64,000 bases of DNA. It comes from Eubacteriales bacterium (GTDB lineage: Bacteria > Bacillota > Clostridia > Lachnospirales > Lachnospiraceae). The stretch's first letter is position 1. Every line of letters begins with the position of its first letter. The notes beneath the pieces were generated by a model, which was not told where the DNA came from, searched no databases, and saw only the letters and a program-made list of their open reading frames with translations. Location: positions 32,513-96,512 of the forward strand of contig JAUNSV010000002.1 of assembly GCA_030539055.1 (NCBI GenBank), given 5' to 3'. A program made the position numbers and the translations under genes. Of this stretch, positions 1 to 8,889 are shown one piece after another.

Positions 1-340
1 CTGTTTGAATTCCAGGATATACTGGTATTTTATTATCTAAGCAATACTTTACTAATTTCTCATCGAATCCAGGGGAAACTATGTATTTTGCGCCACACTC
101 TATTGCTTCTTTTGCTTGTTCAATATTTAATATAGTACCAGCACCTACTAAAACATCTGGAAAATTTGATGAAATAATATTTATTACTTCTTTTGCTTTT
201 TTTGTTCTAAATGTTATTTCTATAATATCTAAGCCTCCATTAATTAAAGCATTTGTTAATGGTATAGCTTTATTTTCATCATCTATTACTACGACAGGTA
301 TTATTCCAGATTGGTATATTTTTTTATCCACATCATTCAT
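1..340 (-). CDS. eda: 2-dehydro-3-deoxy-phosphogluconate (KDPG/KHG) aldolase, 3' end cut by window edge
   Basis: The N-terminal ~113 residues of a class I aldolase that splits KDPG into pyruvate and glyceraldehyde-3-phosphate. The sequence shows the family strand order: a start with SGIIPVVVIDD, then GGLDIIEITFRT carrying the conserved catalytic Glu, VGAGTILN, and KYIVSPGFD, ending near PVYPGIQT. The Schiff-base lysine lies beyond the window edge and cannot be checked. The start ATG (338-340) follows a GGAG ribosome site, and a TATAAT hexamer at 365-370 on this strand may be its -10. It is divergent from the peptide transporter operon. Family assignment is firm; substrate (KDPG versus KHG) is not resolved. 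Confidence 0.88.
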   Translation of the reverse strand, partial: MNDVDKKIYQSGIIPVVVIDDENKAIPLTNALINGGLDIIEITFRTKKAKEVINIISSNFPDVLVGAGTILNIEQAKEAIECGAKYIVSPGFDEKLVKYCLDNKIPVYPGIQT

Positions 341-569
341 AATTATCTCCTTTTTGTTTTTCTTATTATATACTTTCTATGATAAAAATTTTTCTTTTTT
401 ACATTATAAAAATATTATACTAATCTTCTATACTAAAGTCAAAACAAATATTTATTATTTCTTAACTTATTATGAATTATATTATATAAAAATGCTATTT
501 TCAATTGAAAATATCTTCATAATTCAATCATTTTATGATATACTTAAAAAAAATGAAAGGAAGAAAAAT

Positions 570-1481
570 ATGTTGGATTATACTTTAAAAAGAATAGGAC
601 TATGTATTGTTACTCTTTTTGTTATTATTACTATTACTTTTTTCGCTATGAATGCTATTCCTGGCGGTCCCTTTGATAGTGAAAAAGCACCATCTGAACA
701 AGTAAAACAAGTTCTACTAGAAAGATATCATTTGGATAAACCACTTGGTGAACAATACATATTATATTTAAAAAATCTTCTTCATGGAGATTTTGGTGTA
801 TCATTAAAAACTGGAAGAAATATAAGTGATACTATTTCACAAACTTTTGGTATATCCTTAAGTATTGGATTTAGAGCGATTTTTCTTTCACTTATTTTTG
901 GTGTATTCTTTGGCTCTATTGCAGCTTTCAATAAAGATCTATTTTTGGACAGATTTATTATGCTTTTTACAACTCTCTTTGTCTCCATACCCTCCTTTAT
1001 AGCTGCTAGCCTACTCCTTTATATATTTTGTTTAAAATTAAAATTAATTCCAGTATGGAGTGTAGAAAACAAAAATTATATTCTTCCTGTAATTTCTCTT
1101 ATGATTTATCCATTAGCAAATATTAATAGACTAACCAGAACTAGTATGATAGATGCATTATCTCAAGACTATATTAGAACAGCTAAAGCAAAAGGTGTGA
1201 GCACAAAAAATATAATATTTAAGCATGCACTAAGAAATGCTTTGATACCTGTTCTCACTTATATAGGCCCTATGAGTGCTTTTGTAATCACAGGCTCCTT
1301 TGTGATAGAAACTATTTTTACTATAGGTGGTCTTGGTATGGAATTTGTTACAAGTATTACTACTAGAGATTATTCTATGATTATGGGAACTTCTATTTTC
1401 CTTGCTAGCTTAGTTGTTATTATTTCATTAATATCTGATTTGTGTTATAAAATTGTAGATCCAAGAATAAAGTTTGATTGA
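570..1481 (+). CDS. oppB: Oligopeptide/dipeptide ABC transporter permease, OppB/DppB family
   Basis: Inner-membrane permease of a peptide importer, 303 residues. It opens with MLDYTLKRIGLCIVTLF (first membrane helix), then the periplasmic-type loop ERYHLDKPLGEQY typical of OppB/DppB, and further helices; the EAA-like coupling segment is DYIRTAKAKGVS followed by HALRNALIPVLT. It ends DPRIKFD, the usual DPR terminus. The frame stays open far upstream to position 81, but that stretch overlaps the divergent aldolase gene and lacks a ribosome site. The ATG at 570 is preceded by GAAAGGAAG, so that start is chosen. First gene of oppBCDFA; partner permease follows after 7 bp. The symbol denotes family only, as dpp or app specificity cannot be told. 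Confidence 0.93.
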   Translation: MLDYTLKRIGLCIVTLFVIITITFFAMNAIPGGPFDSEKAPSEQVKQVLLERYHLDKPLGEQYILYLKNLLHGDFGVSLKTGRNISDTISQTFGISLSIGFRAIFLSLIFGVFFGSIAAFNKDLFLDRFIMLFTTLFVSIPSFIAASLLLYIFCLKLKLIPVWSVENKNYILPVISLMIYPLANINRLTRTSMIDALSQDYIRTAKAKGVSTKNIIFKHALRNALIPVLTYIGPMSAFVITGSFVIETIFTIGGLGMEFVTSITTRDYSMIMGTSIFLASLVVIISLISDLCYKIVDPRIKFD

Positions 1482-1488
1482 GGTATAT

Positions 1489-2574
1489 ATGAATGATAAA
1501 AATTTATTAAGTATGCAAATTGATTTGTCAAAATTTAATGATTTATCAAAAATAGATAAATCGTACTTTGACAAGCTTACAAATGAAGAAAAACAAAATG
1601 TAGAAGAAATCCCAAAACAAATCTCCTTTTATAAAGATGCTTTCATAAAAATAAAAAATAACCCTCTAGCAATATTAAGTATTATTCTACTCTCTCTTGT
1701 AATCATTTTGATATTAGTAGGCATTTTTATTAATCCATATAAATATAATGAAATAATAACAATAAATGGAATAAGAGATGTAACAGCACAAGATTTAAAA
1801 CCTTTTGAATACTCTTTAAATGAATTGGAAGAAATAAAAAATGGAGCAAAAATTTTTCCACATATATTTGGAACAGATTCAATTTGCCGTGATTATTTTG
1901 CAAGAGTTGCTATAGGTAGTGCTATATCTCTTTTTATAGGAATTTTTGCAAGTATACTAGTTCTCATTATAGGGCTTATTTATGGTTCTATCTCTGGGTA
2001 CTTAGGTGGCAAAGTGGATTTGATTATGATGCGAATTTGTGACATAATTTATTCTCTTCCAGATATGCTTATAATTATTTTGTTATCTGTCATTCTAAAC
2101 CCACTGCTTTCAAATAATTTAACAGGAATATTTGCTGACTTAGGTGTAAATATTATTAGTTTACTTATAGTGTTTGCTCTCTTGTATTGGGTTTCCATTG
2201 CAAGACTTGTTCGTGGTCAAATATTGTCTATACGAAAAAATGAATATATTGAAGCATGCAAACTTATAGGTACTCCAGTGCCAAGAATTATTAAAACACA
2301 TATTATACCAAATTGTATGAGCATAATTTTTATTGCTACTACTTTACAAATACCATCGGCTATATTTACAGAAAGTTTTTTATCATTCGTAGGTCTTGGA
2401 GTTCAAATTCCTCTTTCTTCTCTTGGTTCTCTTGCAAATGACGCTAGAACAAGTATGAGTTTGTATCCTTACAAAATGATTATTCCTGCCTTATTAATCG
2501 CTATGCTAGTGTTATCATTCAATTTGCTTGGAGATGCATTTAGAGATGCATTCGATCCAAAGCTAAAAAAGTAG
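1489..2574 (+). CDS. oppC: Oligopeptide/dipeptide ABC transporter permease, OppC/DppC family
   Basis: Second permease subunit, 361 residues. A cytoplasmic N-terminus of about 50 residues carries the OppC_N-like segment FYKDAFIKIKNNPLAILS leading into helix 1. An extracellular loop contains HIFGTDSICRDYFARV, the family's GTDxxGRD-like motif with Cys in place of Gly. The coupling segment is NEYIEACKLIGTPVPRI, and the protein ends GDAFRDAFDPKLKK, a normal OppC terminus. An in-frame TTG lies 15 bp upstream, but GAGG at 1480-1483 sits five bases before the ATG at 1489, so that start is preferred. It forms the translocation pore with the upstream permease and is energised by the two ATPases downstream. 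Confidence 0.93.
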   Translation: MNDKNLLSMQIDLSKFNDLSKIDKSYFDKLTNEEKQNVEEIPKQISFYKDAFIKIKNNPLAILSIILLSLVIILILVGIFINPYKYNEIITINGIRDVTAQDLKPFEYSLNELEEIKNGAKIFPHIFGTDSICRDYFARVAIGSAISLFIGIFASILVLIIGLIYGSISGYLGGKVDLIMMRICDIIYSLPDMLIIILLSVILNPLLSNNLTGIFADLGVNIISLLIVFALLYWVSIARLVRGQILSIRKNEYIEACKLIGTPVPRIIKTHIIPNCMSIIFIATTLQIPSAIFTESFLSFVGLGVQIPLSSLGSLANDARTSMSLYPYKMIIPALLIAMLVLSFNLLGDAFRDAFDPKLKK

Positions 2575-2580
2575 GTGAAT

Positions 2581-3558
2581 ATGAATAATATATTGGAAGT
2601 AAAAAATTTAGAAACAACATTCATAAACAAAGACAATAAAACTAAAGTCTTAAATGGCATAAGTTTTGATTTGCAAAAAGAGCATATCCTAGGTATAGTT
2701 GGCGAATCGGGTTCTGGTAAATCTGTAACAATGCTTTCTATAATGAAACTCTTAGATAAAAGAAATACAACAATAAACGGAGAAATTCTATTTTGTGGCA
2801 CAGATATATCTAAATACAATGAAAAAGAAATGCAAAAAATAAGAGGAAAAAAAATTTCGATGATATTCCAAGATCCTATGACAGCACTAAATCCTGTTTG
2901 GAGCATAGGATATCAATTATTGGAGAGTATACACTTGCATACGAATTTAAGAGGTACTAGTGCTAGTGATAAGATAATAGAATTATTAACTCAAGTTGGA
3001 ATAAGTGATGCAAAAGAAAGATTGTCTGTTTTTCCTCATGAATTATCTGGTGGTATGCGTCAAAGAGTTATGATTGCTATGGCTCTTTGCTCTAGCCCAG
3101 ATATATTAATAGCAGATGAACCTACTACAGCACTTGATGTTACAGTTCAAGCAGAAATCCTAGAATTAATTAAATCATTAACAAAAGTTCATCATATGTC
3201 CACAATAATTATAACTCACGACTTAGGGGTAGTAGTTGATTTATGTGATGAAATATGCGTATTATATGCAGGTAGAATTTGTGAAAAGGGTACTACTTAT
3301 GATATATTCAAAAATCCAAAACATGAATATACAAAAGGTTTACTCAATTCCGTTCCCACTCTAAAAGGAAATAAAAGAATGAACCCGATCGGTGGCAACC
3401 CAATCAACATTCAGGCTCTTCCAAGTGGATGCCCTTTTTATCCAAGGTGCAAATCTTCTATGAAAATATGTAAAATTGTAGTTCCACCACTTAAAAGTTT
3501 TGGCAATAACCATTATGCATCTTGTTTTATGAATGAAATTAATTCGGAGGACAAATAA
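2581..3558 (+). CDS. oppD: Peptide ABC transporter ATP-binding protein, OppD/DppD family
   Basis: Cytoplasmic ATPase of the peptide importer, 325 residues. Walker A is GESGSGKSVT, the Q-loop lies in IFQDPMTALNP, the ABC signature is LSGGMRQRV, and Walker B is ILIADEPTTALD followed by the family's DVTVQAEIL. The switch His is in IITHDLGV. The C-terminus has the oligo_HPY extension with a Cys-rich GCPFYPRC and further cysteines, a pattern associated with Fe-S binding in this family. A GTG two codons upstream abuts the preceding stop, but AGGTG fits the ATG at 2581 better. The next gene begins directly after its stop codon. Confidence 0.93.
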   Translation: MNNILEVKNLETTFINKDNKTKVLNGISFDLQKEHILGIVGESGSGKSVTMLSIMKLLDKRNTTINGEILFCGTDISKYNEKEMQKIRGKKISMIFQDPMTALNPVWSIGYQLLESIHLHTNLRGTSASDKIIELLTQVGISDAKERLSVFPHELSGGMRQRVMIAMALCSSPDILIADEPTTALDVTVQAEILELIKSLTKVHHMSTIIITHDLGVVVDLCDEICVLYAGRICEKGTTYDIFKNPKHEYTKGLLNSVPTLKGNKRMNPIGGNPINIQALPSGCPFYPRCKSSMKICKIVVPPLKSFGNNHYASCFMNEINSEDK

Positions 3559-4536
3559 ATGAATACTCCAAAAACATTAATAGAAGTAAAAAATTATTCA
3601 AAATATTTTGAAATAAAAATTGGTTTTGGTAAAAAACAAACTTTAAAAGCTCTAGACAATGTAAATTTTACAATCAATGAGGGAGAAACTCTTAGCGTTG
3701 TTGGAGAATCCGGATGCGGAAAAAGCACACTTGGTAAAACTCTCCTTGGCTTACATACAGAAACTACAGGTTCTTTGTATTATAAAAATGAATTAGTAGA
3801 TAATAATAAACGAAACTATTTAAGAGATAAAATGCAAATGATATTTCAAGATCCTTTTTCTTCTCTTAATCCAAGAATGACAATATTCGATATAATAAAA
3901 GAACCTATAGTTGTATTAAAAAAATATAAAAATAAAAATGATTTAGAAAAACAAGTTTATGATTTAATGGACTTAGTGGGTATTAGAAAAGAATATGCAT
4001 CAAGATACCCTCACGAATTTTCTGGTGGGCAATTACAGCGTGTAGGCATAGCAAGAGCTTTATCTATTAATCCCGAATTTATAGTGTGCGATGAACCTGT
4101 GTCGGCACTTGATGTATCTATAAAAGCTCAAATAATTAATTTGTTTATGGATATTCAAGAAAAGAAACATATTACTTATCTTTTTATAACACATGATTTA
4201 TTATCTGCAAGATATGTAAGCACTAGAATTATGATAATGTATCTAGGTCAAATAATGGAAATTGGAGATGCAAATGAAATAATAAATAACCCTCTTCACC
4301 CATATTCCAAAGTACTACTATCTTCTATATATGTACCAGATATAGATGAAAAAACTAAAACAAATCGTATCAAAGCTATAGGTGAAATTCCATCCCCACT
4401 AAACGCTCCTATTGGTTGTCCATATTTTAATAGGTGCCCTTTTGCAAAAGACATATGTAAAAATGAAAAACCTATTTTAAAAGATGTTTATTTCAATAAT
4501 AATTTAAATAGAAAGGTGGCGTGTCATATATGTTAA
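3559..4536 (+). CDS. oppF: Peptide ABC transporter ATP-binding protein, OppF/DppF family
   Basis: Second ATPase of the importer, 325 residues; works as a heterodimer with the OppD-type subunit. Visible motifs are Walker A GESGCGKST, Q-loop IFQDPFSSLNPRM, signature FSGGQLQRVGIARAL, Walker B FIVCDEPVSALD, and H-switch FITHDLLSARY. The C-terminus carries GCPYFNRCPFAKDIC, the Cys-rich oligo_HPY tail. The ribosome site CGGAGG at 3545-3550 is well placed for the ATG at 3559. The last codons overlap the start of the binding lipoprotein gene, which suggests translational coupling. Confidence 0.93.
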   Translation: MNTPKTLIEVKNYSKYFEIKIGFGKKQTLKALDNVNFTINEGETLSVVGESGCGKSTLGKTLLGLHTETTGSLYYKNELVDNNKRNYLRDKMQMIFQDPFSSLNPRMTIFDIIKEPIVVLKKYKNKNDLEKQVYDLMDLVGIRKEYASRYPHEFSGGQLQRVGIARALSINPEFIVCDEPVSALDVSIKAQIINLFMDIQEKKHITYLFITHDLLSARYVSTRIMIMYLGQIMEIGDANEIINNPLHPYSKVLLSSIYVPDIDEKTKTNRIKAIGEIPSPLNAPIGCPYFNRCPFAKDICKNEKPILKDVYFNNNLNRKVACHIC

Positions 4537-6266
4537 AAACGAATAAACAATATAAATTAATATTTATTATGATACTTCTATTTTCATCTTTTTTTCTATA
4601 CTCTTGCCAAGATGTAAATGGAAATGACAATGTAGGACAGGGTGAAAAAGGAGTCGTAGCAAAAATTGACTGGACTGAATATGATACTCTAATTTCTAAT
4701 ATTGCAAAAGAAACAGATCCTACTTTGCGTATGCAAATGATGCATAGAGCAGAAGATATTATAATGGAAACTGGTGCACAAATTCCTATTTTAAATGTTA
4801 TAAATAAAACTTTAATAAAACCTGAACTTAGTGGTGTATATATTACATCTACTGGTTTAGTAAATATTAATCAAGCTTATATGCCAAATAAAGATATTTT
4901 GAGTATGAAAATAATTACTGAACCATCGGGTTTAGCATTTAATCTTCTTTCTACAGAAGATACTACTTTTCTTTGCAATGCTACATCTGCTTTATTAACA
5001 AAAATAGATAAAAACGTAAAAACAACTCCTTCCGCAGCAAAAGATATAGAGATTTCTAGTGATAAACTTACTTATACTTTTACATTAAGAGATAATTTAA
5101 AATGGTCAAATGGAGAACAAATAAAAGCAAGTGATTATGAATACAGTTTTCGCTTTAGTGCTGCAGAAGAGAATGCAGCTGAAGCACGAGATTTTTTTAA
5201 GTATATAGATGGATATCCAAATAATTTAAATATAAAATCAATTGATAATGAAAATAAATTAATAATAAAACTTCAATATCCTTGTGCTTATTTTTTAGAT
5301 ATAGCAGCATATCCTACTTGTATGCCTCTTTATAAAAATGATATAGAAAATGCAAAAGGATATAAGGATGAAAATGGCAAAGTAATAGATCCAAAAGCAT
5401 GGGGTCAAACAATTGAAAGAGTGTATAGTGGACCTTATATAATAAGTGAATGGAAACACCGTGAATCTATAACATTAAAGAAAAATCCATATTATTATGA
5501 TAAAGATACTGTAAAAACTAATCAAATTGATTTAATGCTCACACAAGATGATGCTGTAATATATGATGCATATAAAAATGATGATATATGTTTTATTAAA
5601 AAAGTATCATCAAGTATTCTTCGTGATATAAAAGATAGTGATGAGTTGCATAGTTTTCCTCTTCTATCTATAAATTATATGATTTTCAATGTGAATTCCA
5701 AAATATTTGAGGGACTAACTATGGAAGAAGCATCTACTTTTAGAAAAGCTCTATTTTATGCTATAGATAGAGAATTTATAGTCAATGTTGCTTTACAAGG
5801 TGGTGCTATTCCTGCAAATACTCTTGTTCCAAGTGCTTGCTTAGATGGAAACGGTGAATTATTTAAGAAAAATAGTGAATATTATACTTATCCAGATAAT
5901 ACTAATGGTGAACTAGGATATTTTCCAATAAAAAGAGATATAGAAAAAACTAGACAAATTCTTAAATCATTAGGATATAAATTTGATAAAAATAACAAAC
6001 TTGATACTCCTATTACTATAGAATATTTGTTTAATCCATCACAAATAAATTCCCTAGTTGCAGAGTGTATACAACAAGACTTATTGGAACTTGGTATAAG
6101 AATTAAACCTACTAGTATGGAAATAGCTCAATTTCTTTCTCAAAGAGCAACAGGGCAGTTTAATTTATCTCGTGGTGGTTGGAATTTGGATTATGATGAT
6201 CCAAGTTCATTTCTAGATATAAATGCAAGTAAAAGCCCAAATAATTTTGCACAATATGGAAAATAA
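4530..6266 (+). CDS. Peptide-binding lipoprotein of SBP family 5 (OppA/DppA-like) with circularly permuted order
   Basis: Extracellular lipid-anchored solute receptor, 578 residues from the ATG at 4530. A hydrophobic signal ends in LYSC, giving a lipid-modified Cys26. After a Gly/Asn-rich linker, residues 47-118 (4668-4883) resemble the normal C-terminal end of family 5 proteins: YDTLISNIAKETD, HRAEDIIMETG, IPILNVINKTL and KPELSGVY. Residues from about 123 then resemble the normal N-terminal half: IITEPSGLAFN, LTYTFTLRDNLKWSNG and ASDYEYSF. The protein stops after DYDDPSSFLD and SPNNFAQYGK, the point where the first module would normally follow. Nothing resembling the missing end is encoded downstream. 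The chosen start follows AAAGGTGG; a GTG at 4521 is too close to it. Family is clear; the permutation is read by eye and not aligned. Confidence 0.9.
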   Translation: MLKTNKQYKLIFIMILLFSSFFLYSCQDVNGNDNVGQGEKGVVAKIDWTEYDTLISNIAKETDPTLRMQMMHRAEDIIMETGAQIPILNVINKTLIKPELSGVYITSTGLVNINQAYMPNKDILSMKIITEPSGLAFNLLSTEDTTFLCNATSALLTKIDKNVKTTPSAAKDIEISSDKLTYTFTLRDNLKWSNGEQIKASDYEYSFRFSAAEENAAEARDFFKYIDGYPNNLNIKSIDNENKLIIKLQYPCAYFLDIAAYPTCMPLYKNDIENAKGYKDENGKVIDPKAWGQTIERVYSGPYIISEWKHRESITLKKNPYYYDKDTVKTNQIDLMLTQDDAVIYDAYKNDDICFIKKVSSSILRDIKDSDELHSFPLLSINYMIFNVNSKIFEGLTMEEASTFRKALFYAIDREFIVNVALQGGAIPANTLVPSACLDGNGELFKKNSEYYTYPDNTNGELGYFPIKRDIEKTRQILKSLGYKFDKNNKLDTPITIEYLFNPSQINSLVAECIQQDLLELGIRIKPTSMEIAQFLSQRATGQFNLSRGGWNLDYDDPSSFLDINASKSPNNFAQYGK

Positions 6267-6322
6267 AATATATTAAATAATCAATATACAAAACTATAAT
6301 ATAGTTTTAGTATTAAAATAAA

Positions 6323-6364
6323 AAGATGTCACGGAGTATGATTTGTGGCATCTTCTTTTTTTAC
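6323..6364. terminator. Bidirectional intrinsic terminator between the opp operon and the alcohol dehydrogenase gene
   Basis: AAGATGTCAC (6323-6332) pairs with GTGGCATCTT (6345-6354) with one G-T wobble, followed by a T-rich run on the plus strand; the minus strand also ends in T-rich sequence. It lies between two convergent genes and can serve both. A second weaker palindrome, AAAACTATA/TATAGTTTT, lies at 6290-6308. Confidence 0.85.
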
Positions 6365-6434
6365 TTAATATTTTTTATTGGCTACAATATTAAAATTAAT
6401 ACTACTTGTTTAAAAAATTAAAATTAGTGATTGA

Positions 6435-7652
6435 TTAAAAATCTACTTCTGTATCATAATAACAACATTTAAGTAACTCTTCCATTTCTTCTTGATTTAC
6501 TTTTCTAGGGTTAGAACCAGTACAAGCATCTAATATAGCATTTTTTGCTATTTCCTTATATCTCTCTAAGAAAATATTTTCTGGTACGAATCCTTCTTTT
6601 GCTGGTAATCCATCTACTCCATAGTTTTTGATGCAATGAGGAATGTTTAATTTATCATTCATATCTCTTAAATAATTTATTAATAATTTTACTTTTTCTT
6701 TATCTCCACTACCACCAAGTCCCATATAATCTGCTATAACTCCATATCTTTTAATTGCTTCTTCATTTTTTGCGTTAAATGCAATTACTTTTGGAAGATA
6801 CATTGCATTTGCTGCACCATGTATAATATGTGCTCCTAAATCTGCAAATGCTGCACCAGTTTTGTGTGCCATTGAATGAACAATTCCAAGTAGTGCATTA
6901 GAAAAAGCCATACCAGCTAAACATTGTGCATTATGCATTGAATCTCTTTTTGTCATATCATCATTGTATGAATCTACTAAATCTTCTTGTATCATTTTGA
7001 TAGCAAACATTGCAAGTGGATCTGTATAATCTGTGTGAGCTGTTGATACATATGCTTCTATAGCATGAGTCATTGCATCCATTCCTGTATGAGCAACTAA
7101 TTTTTTTGGCATTGTTTCTGCAAGATCTGGATCCACTATAGCAACATCTGGAGTAATTTCAAAATCTGCTATAGGATATTTTATTCCTTTATTATAATCT
7201 GTTATTATAGAAAAAGCAGTTACCTCTGTTGCTGTTCCAGATGTAGAAGAAATTGCACAAAAGCGTGCTTTCTTTCTTAATTTTGGTAAGCCAAAAACTT
7301 TGCACATATCTTCAAATGTAGTATTTGGATATTCGTATTTTATCCACATAGCTTTTGCTGCATCTATTGGAGATCCACCGCCCATAGCTATAATCCAATC
7401 TGGTTGGAATTTTTGCATTGCTTCTGCACCTTTCATTACTGTTTCTACAGATGGATCAGCTTCTATCCCCTCGTAAACTTCAACTTCCATTCCTGCTTCT
7501 TTTAAATAATTTTCAGCTCTTTCTAAAAAACCAAATTTTTTCATACTTCCGCCACCAACCAAAATCATTGCTTTTTTTCCATCAAATGTTTTTAGAGCTT
7601 CCAATGCTCCCTTTCCATGATATAAATCTCTTGGTAATGTAAATCTGTTCAT
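6435..7652 (-). CDS. Iron-containing (group III) alcohol dehydrogenase
   Basis: NAD(P)H-dependent metal-containing dehydrogenase of 405 residues, likely reducing an aldehyde to an alcohol during fermentation. The nucleotide-binding loop is AMGGGSPIDAAKA. SSTSGTATEVTAF and IVDPDLAETMP follow, and the metal-site region includes GMDAMTHAIEAY, HSMAHKTGAAF and GAHIIHG, supplying the expected Asp and His ligands. A longer frame begins five codons upstream, but that ATG overlaps the GGAGG ribosome site that serves the ATG at 7652, so the shorter start is used. It follows the phosphatase gene by 55 bp on the same strand and could be co-transcribed with the redox sensor pair. The exact substrate (ethanol, butanol, lactaldehyde) is unknown. 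Confidence 0.9.
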   Translation of the reverse strand: MNRFTLPRDLYHGKGALEALKTFDGKKAMILVGGGSMKKFGFLERAENYLKEAGMEVEVYEGIEADPSVETVMKGAEAMQKFQPDWIIAMGGGSPIDAAKAMWIKYEYPNTTFEDMCKVFGLPKLRKKARFCAISSTSGTATEVTAFSIITDYNKGIKYPIADFEITPDVAIVDPDLAETMPKKLVAHTGMDAMTHAIEAYVSTAHTDYTDPLAMFAIKMIQEDLVDSYNDDMTKRDSMHNAQCLAGMAFSNALLGIVHSMAHKTGAAFADLGAHIIHGAANAMYLPKVIAFNAKNEEAIKRYGVIADYMGLGGSGDKEKVKLLINYLRDMNDKLNIPHCIKNYGVDGLPAKEGFVPENIFLERYKEIAKNAILDACTGSNPRKVNQEEMEELLKCCYYDTEVDF

Positions 7653-7707
7653 TTTATTATCCTCCATTTTTATTTGTAATTTATATTAATTTTTATTAAT
7701 ACCTAAT

Positions 7708-8889
7708 TTAAAAATATGATACATTGATATTTTTACCCATTTTTTCTAGAGCTTTTGTTAATTCATCTACTATGCTCATTTTTTTATCAAAACCTAAATT
7801 TGTATCATTTATATATGCTGCATTCGATGCTTTTCCTACAAAAAAATTAATATCTGTTGCTTCTTCAAAAAGCATTTTGGATACAAGAGATGCACCATCT
7901 TTTTTATAGCTCCATTTTTCAAAAGCCTTGTTGTCTAATAAATAATCATTTGCATACTCTAATACTTTTTTTAATGTTATTAATCCCTCTGTTACAAGAT
8001 CGCACCCACAAAGGTAAGATATAGGTGGTATTTCAGGATCTAAATTGTTTGAACTAGGCTCTAATTCTTTATTTAAATATTTTGATGCGATTTTAGATGT
8101 TGTGCCACCACATATAATATGTTTACCCTCTTTTGCAAAAAATAAATTTAACATTTTTTCACAATCGCTCTTTATTTCAGGTGGTCCAAAGCATAAATTT
8201 ACACTTAGTCTCTTTTTAATTTTAATTGCACAAACACTTGCATCATCTAGTGGCTTGTTTTTATATAATCTATTTGTTTCTTCAAGAAGTATGGTTGCTA
8301 ATGTTTTTGCATTAAATCCTACATAATAAAATGTTGTTAAAAAGTCAATTATGTCGCTTCTTTTCCACTTTAAATTATAATTTATACTCTCTCCTGCATG
8401 CTCCACTCCATCTGAAAAAGCTACTAGTATGTCATTTTCTTTTAAATCAATCTCTGTTTTAATTATTTCTTTATTTGAAATATTAATCTCATAAAATGGT
8501 AATTCAAAATTTTTTCCATCTCTAAGTAATATAGTTTTTGGATTATCATATTGTATTACTTCTGCTTTTTCATTGTTTTGAATTCTTATAATTGTAAATG
8601 TTGAATATGCTACTTTTCTTTCTTTACAAACAGGAAGTGTATCTATTATTGTTTTTACACATTCTTCTAAATTTAAACCCTCACAAAGCATTGTTGATAT
8701 AATTTTTGATGTTAAAATTGATAATATATTTGCTTTTACTCCACTTCCTAGTCCATCTGCAAGCACTATTATTTCATAATTATTTTCTTTATTATTCAAT
8801 ACTTCTATATGATCACCACACAGCTCTTCGTTGTAGTGATTGATACTCACATATCCTATATCAGAAAATAAATTATTCACTGTCTTCAT
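7708..8889 (-). CDS. SpoIIE-type PP2C serine phosphatase with an extra C-terminal domain
   Basis: Protein of 393 residues. The first ~225 residues form a PP2C/SpoIIE fold: LADGLGSGVKAN is the metal-binding Asp-Gly motif, VAFSDGVEHAG the second, and LDDASVCAIKI the third. Residues ~230-393 form a separate domain with CFGPPEIKSDCEK, CGGTTSKIASKYL and LCGCDLVTEGL, to which no known function is assigned here. The start lies inside the end of the hydrogenase-like gene (17 bp overlap), which suggests translational coupling. In Clostridia, SpoIIE-type phosphatases are often encoded next to sensory hydrogenase-like proteins; the inferred role is to relay a redox or hydrogen signal by dephosphorylating a partner, possibly an anti-sigma-antagonist type protein. 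No sporulation role is implied. Confidence 0.85.
   Translation of the reverse strand: MKTVNNLFSDIGYVSINHYNEELCGDHIEVLNNKENNYEIIVLADGLGSGVKANILSILTSKIISTMLCEGLNLEECVKTIIDTLPVCKERKVAYSTFTIIRIQNNEKAEVIQYDNPKTILLRDGKNFELPFYEINISNKEIIKTEIDLKENDILVAFSDGVEHAGESINYNLKWKRSDIIDFLTTFYYVGFNAKTLATILLEETNRLYKNKPLDDASVCAIKIKKRLSVNLCFGPPEIKSDCEKMLNLFFAKEGKHIICGGTTSKIASKYLNKELEPSSNNLDPEIPPISYLCGCDLVTEGLITLKKVLEYANDYLLDNKAFEKWSYKKDGASLVSKMLFEEATDINFFVGKASNAAYINDTNLGFDKKMSIVDELTKALEKMGKNINVSYF

Noticed and set aside
81-569. Upstream extension of the OppB reading frame
   Set aside because: It overlaps the divergent aldolase gene, lacks a ribosome site and family similarity; the ATG at 570 has both.
2469-2906. 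Minus-strand frame of 145 codons across the oppC/oppD junction
   Set aside because: It is the shadow of two well-supported genes and spans an Opp Walker A region in reverse.
6290-6308. Perfect palindrome AAAACTATA/TATAGTTTT downstream of the peptide-binding gene
   Set aside because: AT-only stem of low stability with no T-run; the adjacent GC-containing hairpin is the better terminator.
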